From: UBA11373 sp046714175
GTDB taxonomy: Bacteria > Actinomycetota > Acidimicrobiia > Spongiisociales > UBA11373
NCBI GenBank assembly: GCA_046714175.1
Contig: JBKKBI010000093.1
Location: 1-63,319 of the forward strand
Length of the DNA: 63,319 nt
Direction: 5' to 3'
Shown here: piece by piece, positions 59,931-63,319 of the stretch
Layout: the number at the start of each line of letters is the position of its first letter
Numbering within the stretch: position 1 is the stretch's first letter
Program-made: the position numbers and the translations under genes
Notes under the pieces: model-generated
Seen by the model: the letters and a program-made list of their open reading frames with translations, nothing else
Told to the model about the DNA's origin: nothing
Database searches by the model: none

Positions 59931-60967
59931 GACCCCTCCCCCTCTCCCAACAGGAGGTCGCGTTGCGCCTCCAGTGCCGGAGTGGGCCGAGCGAACGCCC
60001 GGTCGAACGCCGCACCCGGTCCGAACGGCTGCAGTGCCTCGGCCCGGGATACTGCGACCTCGATCTCGGCGGAGGCGGCGGCGGTCTGCTCCCCCTCCCA
60101 CGACTCCGACCACTCCCCGATCGACTGCAGGTGGCGCCGCACCCGGTCGAGCGGGTCGCGGTGCCGCCACTCCTCGACCACCGCCTCGTCGCGATACCGT
60201 CCGGCGTCGTCTGCAGTGGTGTGCGGGCCGATGCGATGGGTGACGGCTTCGATCAGGGTCGGCCCGTTTCCCGCTCGGGCCCGGGCCACCGCCTCGCGGG
60301 TGACTGCGTACATCGCCAGGAGATCGTTGCCGTCGGCGAGCACCCCCGGCATCCCGTACGCGTCCGCCTTCTGGGCGATGGTGGCCGAGGCGGTCTGTCG
60401 GTCGCGACTCATCGAGATCGCCCATCCATTGTTCTGACACAGAAAGACGGTCGGGGTGCGATACACCCCGGCGAAGTTCATCGCCTCGTGGAAGTCGCCC
60501 TCGGAGGTGGCCCCGTCACCGAAGTAGGTGATGGCGATACGGTCGGAGCCCCGCAGCCGTTCCGCCCACCCCAGGCCGACGGCGTGGATCATGTGCGCCC
60601 CCACGGTGATCGAGGGGGGCAGCACGTTCACCCCCGCCGGCGGCGCCCCGCCCCGCTCGTCACCCATGCGGCCCAGAAAGAGGCAGTCCCAGGTGTATCC
60701 CTGCATCCACATGGCAGCGGCGTCGCGATAGGTGGCCACCATCCAGTCGTCGGGGCGTAACGCCGCGGCGCTCCCCACCTGTGCCGCCTCCTGGCCCTCG
60801 AACTGTGCGTAGGTGGCGAGACGCCCCTGCCGCTGCAACGCCGATGCCTTGTGGTCGTAGGCCCGCGCGGCGAGCATGGCGGCGAGCAAGCGCTTGATCT
60901 CGACCGGCGGCAGCGGCGCCTCGCCGAGCAGACGGCCGTCGACATCGAGCAGGCGAAGGGGATCCAT
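59927..60967 (-). CDS. pdhA: 2-oxoacid (pyruvate-type) dehydrogenase E1 alpha subunit
   Basis: This 346-residue thiamine-diphosphate subunit has the TPP motif GDGATSEGDFHEAMNFAGV with NN at the end of the loop (FLCQNNGW), and a YRDAAAMWMQG segment. The N-terminus MDPLRLLDVDGRLLG is like PdhA proteins. It is first of the E1-alpha, E1-beta, E2, small-protein operon. E3 is not present here and must be encoded elsewhere. Pyruvate is the likely but unproven substrate. Confidence 0.9.
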   Translation of the reverse strand: MDPLRLLDVDGRLLGEAPLPPVEIKRLLAAMLAARAYDHKASALQRQGRLATYAQFEGQEAAQVGSAAALRPDDWMVATYRDAAAMWMQGYTWDCLFLGRMGDERGGAPPAGVNVLPPSITVGAHMIHAVGLGWAERLRGSDRIAITYFGDGATSEGDFHEAMNFAGVYRTPTVFLCQNNGWAISMSRDRQTASATIAQKADAYGMPGVLADGNDLLAMYAVTREAVARARAGNGPTLIEAVTHRIGPHTTADDAGRYRDEAVVEEWRHRDPLDRVRRHLQSIGEWSESWEGEQTAAASAEIEVAVSRAEALQPFGPGAAFDRAFARPTPALEAQRDLLLGEGEGS

Positions 60968-61016
60968 GACGCGGTGACTCTAAAGGGTTGCCCGAGGGGC
61001 GAGGGGGTCGCCGAAC

Positions 61017-63272
61017 TCAGACGTCCACCGACTCGCCCAGCATCTCGTCGAGTTCTTCGGGGGTGAGCAGCACCTCTCGGGCCTTGGAGCCTTCAGAGGG
61101 ACCGACGATCCCGCGGCGCTCCAGGATGTCCATGACCCTCCCGGCGCGGGCGAAGCCGATGCGGAGCTTGCGCTGCAGCATCGAGGTAGAACCGAGCTGC
61201 GAGCGGACCACAAGATCGATCGCCTGGCGAATGATGTCGGCGTCGACGCCATCGCCATCGGCCGCGTCCCGCGGCGTCGCCTCGCTGGGTTCGAACACCG
61301 TCTCCTCGTAGTGAACCAGGCGCTGCTGCCGAACGAACTCGACCACGCTGCGCACCTCGTCTTCCGCCACCCAGGCGCCCTGGATGCGCTCCGGCTTGGG
61401 ATCGCGGGCGGTGACCACGATCATGTCGCCGAGTCCGATGAGTTTTTCCGCCCCGGAGAGGTCGAGGATCACCCGACTGTCGGCCTGCGAGGCCACGGAG
61501 AAGGCCAGACGGGAAGGGATGTTGGCCTTGATCACGCCGGTGATCACGTCCACCGACGGACGCTGGGTGGCGATGACCAAATGGATGCCCACGGCACGCG
61601 CCATCTGCGCGATCCGCACGATCGCCTCCTCCACGGCCCGCCCCGCCACCATCATGAGATCGTTCAGCTCGTCGACCACGACCACGATGTAGGGGAAGCG
61701 GATGAACCGTGCGCCCTCGAGCATTCCGCGGTCGAACTTCTCGTGATACCCGGCAATATCGCGTACCGACGACTCGGCGAGCAGGTCATAGCGCAAGTCC
61801 ATCTCCCGCACCGCCCACTGCAGGGCATCGACGGCCTTCTTCGGGTTGGTGATCACTCGGGTGAGCAGGTGGGGAACCTCGTTGTACTGCCCCATCTCCA
61901 CCCGCTTCGGATCCACAAGGATCATCCTCACCTCTTCGGGCGTGGTGCGCATGAGGAGCGAGGTCACGATGGCATTGATGCACGACGACTTGCCGGCTCC
62001 GGTGGCCCCGGCGATCAGCACATGGGGCAACTCGCTCAGGTTGAGCATGTGGGGTCGTCCGGAGACGTCCATGCCCAATGCCACCGACAGCGGATGAGTT
62101 GCCTCCTTGGCCTCGATACTGCGCAGGATGTCCCCCAGGGTGACCAGTTGCCGGCGCCGGTTGGGCACTTCGACACCGATGGCGCTCTTGCCCGGGATCG
62201 GGGCCAGGATGCGCACGTCGGGGGTGGCCAGGGCGTATGCGATGTCGTGCGCCAGGCTGGTGATGCGCGCCACCTTCACCCCGGGGGCCAGCTCGATCTC
62301 GAACCGAGTCACGGTGGGACCGGGGACGATGCGGGTGAGGCGAGCATCGACTCCGTGTTGACGCAACGCCTCCTCGAGCTCGCGAGCGGTGTCATCGAGC
62401 AGCTTCTTGCTGTGCGCCACACCGCCACCGAGGGCGAGCAGTTCCAGGGGAGGCAGGGTGTACCCGGGCTTCGGGGCGGGTCGCTTCGCCGCCACCGGCT
62501 GTGGTGGAGACATGGTGGGCACGCTCGGGGCAACGCGGGTAACGGGAACCGGGACCGGCACCGGATCCGGGTTGACCACGACCAAGCGGGGCCGGGCAGG
62601 AACCGAGGAGCGCACCTCCACCACCGGCCGGCGATGGCGACGCGAGCGCAGCCGCTCCCAGCCGGCGGTGAGGTAGGCCTGCATCGCCCGCAGCGCCTCG
62701 CGCACCGTGGTACGGGTCATGACGAGAACTCCGAACGCGGTGAACGCCAGCAATACCACGAATGCCCCCCAGAACCCGATGAGGCGACGCAGCGGGAAGG
62801 CGAGGATCGAGCCCACCGCACCGCCGCGGTCGCGCACCAGATCCAGCGACTCGGCCAGAGACACGGTCCCGGTCATCAGATGGAATAGCGCCAGCGAAGA
62901 GGCAAAAGTGACCCCGAAGCCGAGGACGACGCGGCGGTAGTCGTCACGCTGGCGGGTGAGCAGGAGCAGCAGCCCGAGCCCGAGCAGGGCGGGGGCGACC
63001 GCATAGCCCCAAATGCCGAAGGCGAGCCGGAATCCACCCACGATGCCCCGACCCACTGGTCCGGCCAGCCCGACGAAAGAGAGCCCGACCAGGATCGCGG
63101 CCACGACGAGAATCGCCCCCCACAGGTCGTCTGTGTGGCGGCCGAAACCGTTACGGATCCGCTCCCGAATGGTCGCCAGCAACGACCGCTTCGGCTGCGA
63201 GGCCGACGTATTGGTGCTTCGGGATGTCCCGCCCCGCCCGTTGCCCCGGCGGGCGGACTTCCGCGATGGCAT
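61017..63272 (-). CDS. ftsK: FtsK/SpoIIIE DNA translocase
   Basis: This 751-residue septal DNA pump has four N-terminal membrane helices (about 50-190), a basic Pro-rich linker (about 215-275) and a RecA-like motor with Walker A GATGAGKSS at 422-430 and Walker B YIVVVVDELND at about 528-538. A C-terminal winged-helix gamma domain follows (about 680-745; MLQRKLRIGFARAGRVMDIL). The motor reads LSGAEKLIGLGDMIV where LLGMGDML is commoner. At 751 residues it has the compact SpoIIIE size. ATG at 63272; upstream only 47 bases are in the window. Confidence 0.95.
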   Translation of the reverse strand: MPSRKSARRGNGRGGTSRSTNTSASQPKRSLLATIRERIRNGFGRHTDDLWGAILVVAAILVGLSFVGLAGPVGRGIVGGFRLAFGIWGYAVAPALLGLGLLLLLTRQRDDYRRVVLGFGVTFASSLALFHLMTGTVSLAESLDLVRDRGGAVGSILAFPLRRLIGFWGAFVVLLAFTAFGVLVMTRTTVREALRAMQAYLTAGWERLRSRRHRRPVVEVRSSVPARPRLVVVNPDPVPVPVPVTRVAPSVPTMSPPQPVAAKRPAPKPGYTLPPLELLALGGGVAHSKKLLDDTARELEEALRQHGVDARLTRIVPGPTVTRFEIELAPGVKVARITSLAHDIAYALATPDVRILAPIPGKSAIGVEVPNRRRQLVTLGDILRSIEAKEATHPLSVALGMDVSGRPHMLNLSELPHVLIAGATGAGKSSCINAIVTSLLMRTTPEEVRMILVDPKRVEMGQYNEVPHLLTRVITNPKKAVDALQWAVREMDLRYDLLAESSVRDIAGYHEKFDRGMLEGARFIRFPYIVVVVDELNDLMMVAGRAVEEAIVRIAQMARAVGIHLVIATQRPSVDVITGVIKANIPSRLAFSVASQADSRVILDLSGAEKLIGLGDMIVVTARDPKPERIQGAWVAEDEVRSVVEFVRQQRLVHYEETVFEPSEATPRDAADGDGVDADIIRQAIDLVVRSQLGSTSMLQRKLRIGFARAGRVMDILERRGIVGPSEGSKAREVLLTPEELDEMLGESVDV

Positions 63273-63319
63273 GTGGCAAGGAGATTACACCGGTGTCGTC
63301 CCTGCGTAAATGACCCGGG

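Overview
This is a GC-rich, densely packed chromosomal segment from an actinobacterium. The sequence alone does not fix the species. A deep-branching high-GC group such as Acidimicrobiia fits best, for three reasons. There is a pgsA-patA-pimA cluster for phosphatidylinositol mannosides. The ruvCAB-yebC-pdxST-pimA-pgsA-thrS order and the ftsK-recA-miaB-miaA-dapF-lexA-nrdR order resemble other actinobacteria. SOS boxes are of the CGAAC-N4-GTTCG type. Queuosine genes (tgt, queA) and RNase Y are also present.

Layout. 1-11 kb: yajC (partial), tgt, queA, ruvB, ruvA, ruvC, an acyltransferase, yebC, pdxT, pdxS, pimA, patA and pgsA, nearly all on the minus strand. 11-21 kb: an EF-G-like GTPase, citrate synthase, an MMPL transporter and thrS. 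21-27 kb: patatin-like lipase, membrane-anchored molybdenum oxidoreductase, an HTTM membrane-protein operon, a metallopeptidase group and tRNA-Val(CAC). 27.9-35.1 kb: a redox and membrane neighbourhood built around a CDGSH-CDGSH-USP-USP-Rieske fusion protein, with a membrane cytochrome c, a Thr-linker membrane protein, two DUF2269-like proteins and a thioredoxin-NHL lipoprotein. 35-39 kb: acyl-CoA ligase, M23 peptidase, three tRNAs (Val, Cys, Gly) with a partial tRNA duplication, and dut. 39-49 kb: an SOS and RNA-modification block (nrdR, LysM division-inhibitor candidate, lexA, dapF, miaA, miaB, rny, recA) with four visible LexA boxes, then thpR, cinA and rimO. 51-54 kb: flavin reductase, inositol-monophosphatase-like enzyme and MFS transporter. 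54-57.5 kb: a decaying accessory island (vapBC, helicase-like remnant, nucleotide cyclase, lipoprotein fragment, serine-recombinase pseudogene). 57.5-63.3 kb: a 2-oxoacid dehydrogenase operon and ftsK.

Many neighbouring genes overlap stop-to-start by four bases (ATGA, GTGA, TTGA and apparently CTGA), which points to translational coupling. Two genes (miaA and the CDGSH-USP-Rieske fusion) have intact N-terminal homology but no ATG, GTG or TTG in the right place, so CTG initiation is proposed. Several intergenic spaces carry tandem repeats with a seven-base period. No CRISPR array, rRNA gene, intact transposase or complete prophage was seen.
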